Source of the DNA: DATBHZ01 sp036557185
GTDB lineage: Bacteria; Actinomycetota; Acidimicrobiia; IMCC26256; JAENVU01
Length of the DNA: 64,000 nucleotides
Direction: 5' to 3'
Assembly (NCBI GenBank): GCA_036557185.1
Contig: DATBHZ010000049.1
Location: 1-64,000 of the forward strand
In this document: piece after piece, positions 63,770 to 64,000 of the stretch
How the letters are laid out: each line of letters opens with the position of its first letter
How positions within the stretch are numbered: the first letter of the stretch is position 1
Notes under the pieces: model-generated
Database searches by the model: none
What the model saw: the letters and a program-made list of their open reading frames with translations, nothing else
What the model was told of the DNA's origin: nothing
Made by a program: the position numbers and the translations under genes

Positions 63770-64000
63770 GTGGCTGATCTCGACACCCTCGCACTGCCCG
63801 TCCTGCCGCTGGGCGCAGGGGTGGTGCTGCCGAACACCGTCGTCACGCTGACCCTCGACACCGCCGACGCACGCGCGGCGGTCGCCGCGGCGAACGACGG
63901 CCCCATCCTGCTCGTGCCGCGCATCGACGGCCGTTTCGCCGCGGTGGGCACGGTCGCCGAGGTCGAGGATACGGGTGAGCTGCCGAACGGTGTGGTCGCC
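63770..64000 (+). CDS. lon: Lon-type protease, N-terminal part (cut by window end)
   Basis: 77 residues are visible, starting with GTG. LPVLPLGAGVVLPNTVVTLTL is the typical opening of the Lon N-terminal substrate-recognition domain. The ATPase and protease domains would lie beyond the window, so it could also be a stand-alone LON-domain protein. Confidence 0.7.
   Translation, partial: MADLDTLALPVLPLGAGVVLPNTVVTLTLDTADARAAVAAANDGPILLVPRIDGRFAAVGTVAEVEDTGELPNGVVA

Overview
This 64 kb window is high-GC DNA, densely packed with genes, and looks like a chromosomal segment of an actinobacterium. The evidence is the lexA / divergent LysM gene / nrdR arrangement known from mycobacteria, SOS boxes of the CGAAC-N4-GTTCG type, a tandem-GNAT protein resembling mycothiol synthase, HelD, an adenosylcobalamin-dependent ribonucleotide reductase, and frequent GTG/TTG starts with GTGA/ATGA overlaps. 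A deep lineage such as Acidimicrobiia is my guess; the sequence alone does not prove it. I saw no rRNA, tRNA, CRISPR array, prophage or intact insertion sequence.

Layout. 0-8 kb: TetR regulator with a di-iron ferritin-like protein, RNase J, an SDR, a double GNAT protein and FtsK with a very acidic linker. 8-8.9 kb: a secreted protein combining a collagen-like stretch with an Hcp-like domain. 8.9-21.6 kb: a long housekeeping run: rimO, pgsA, cinA, thpR, recA (SOS-controlled, no recX), miaB, miaA, dapF, hflX, dapC, dapD, dapE. Lysine/diaminopimelate synthesis by the succinylase branch is almost complete here. 21.6-27.3 kb: lexA, the divergent LysM gene, nrdR, nrdJ and a cobalamin-binding-type protein. 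27.4-30 kb: a zinc/manganese ABC importer with a Zur-like palindrome at its start. 30.0-30.5 kb: a gene-free stretch with a promoter-like site and a hairpin.

30.5-46 kb is the most accessory part. It holds a hotdog thioesterase, an endoglycoceramidase-like GH5 lipoprotein, small membrane/lipoprotein genes, an MFS exporter / YrhK-like / glutamate decarboxylase run, an extracytoplasmic beta-propeller, an overlapping trio (K+ channel, protein with 14 nonapeptide repeats, RDD membrane protein), a secreted DUF1906 protein, a lipoprotein SurE with a methyltransferase, a MaoC hydratase, a Gfo/Idh/MocA oxidoreductase and HU with a strong terminator. 46-64 kb: SDR, Nudix, an ABC-2 exporter, alcohol dehydrogenase, amidase, NTF2-like protein, quinone reductase, a TnpB N-terminal-half protein overlapping a histidine phosphatase gene, HelD, two metallopeptidase-type proteins, fumarase (with a signature lysine replaced), a 3-ketosphinganine-reductase-like SDR, glutathione peroxidase and the start of a Lon-type gene cut by the window edge.

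Most interesting points: the channel / nonapeptide / RDD operon, the secreted collagen-Hcp protein, the orphan TnpB N-terminal half, the missing miaA start codon, the fumarase Lys-to-Thr change, and the multi-box SOS control region at lexA.
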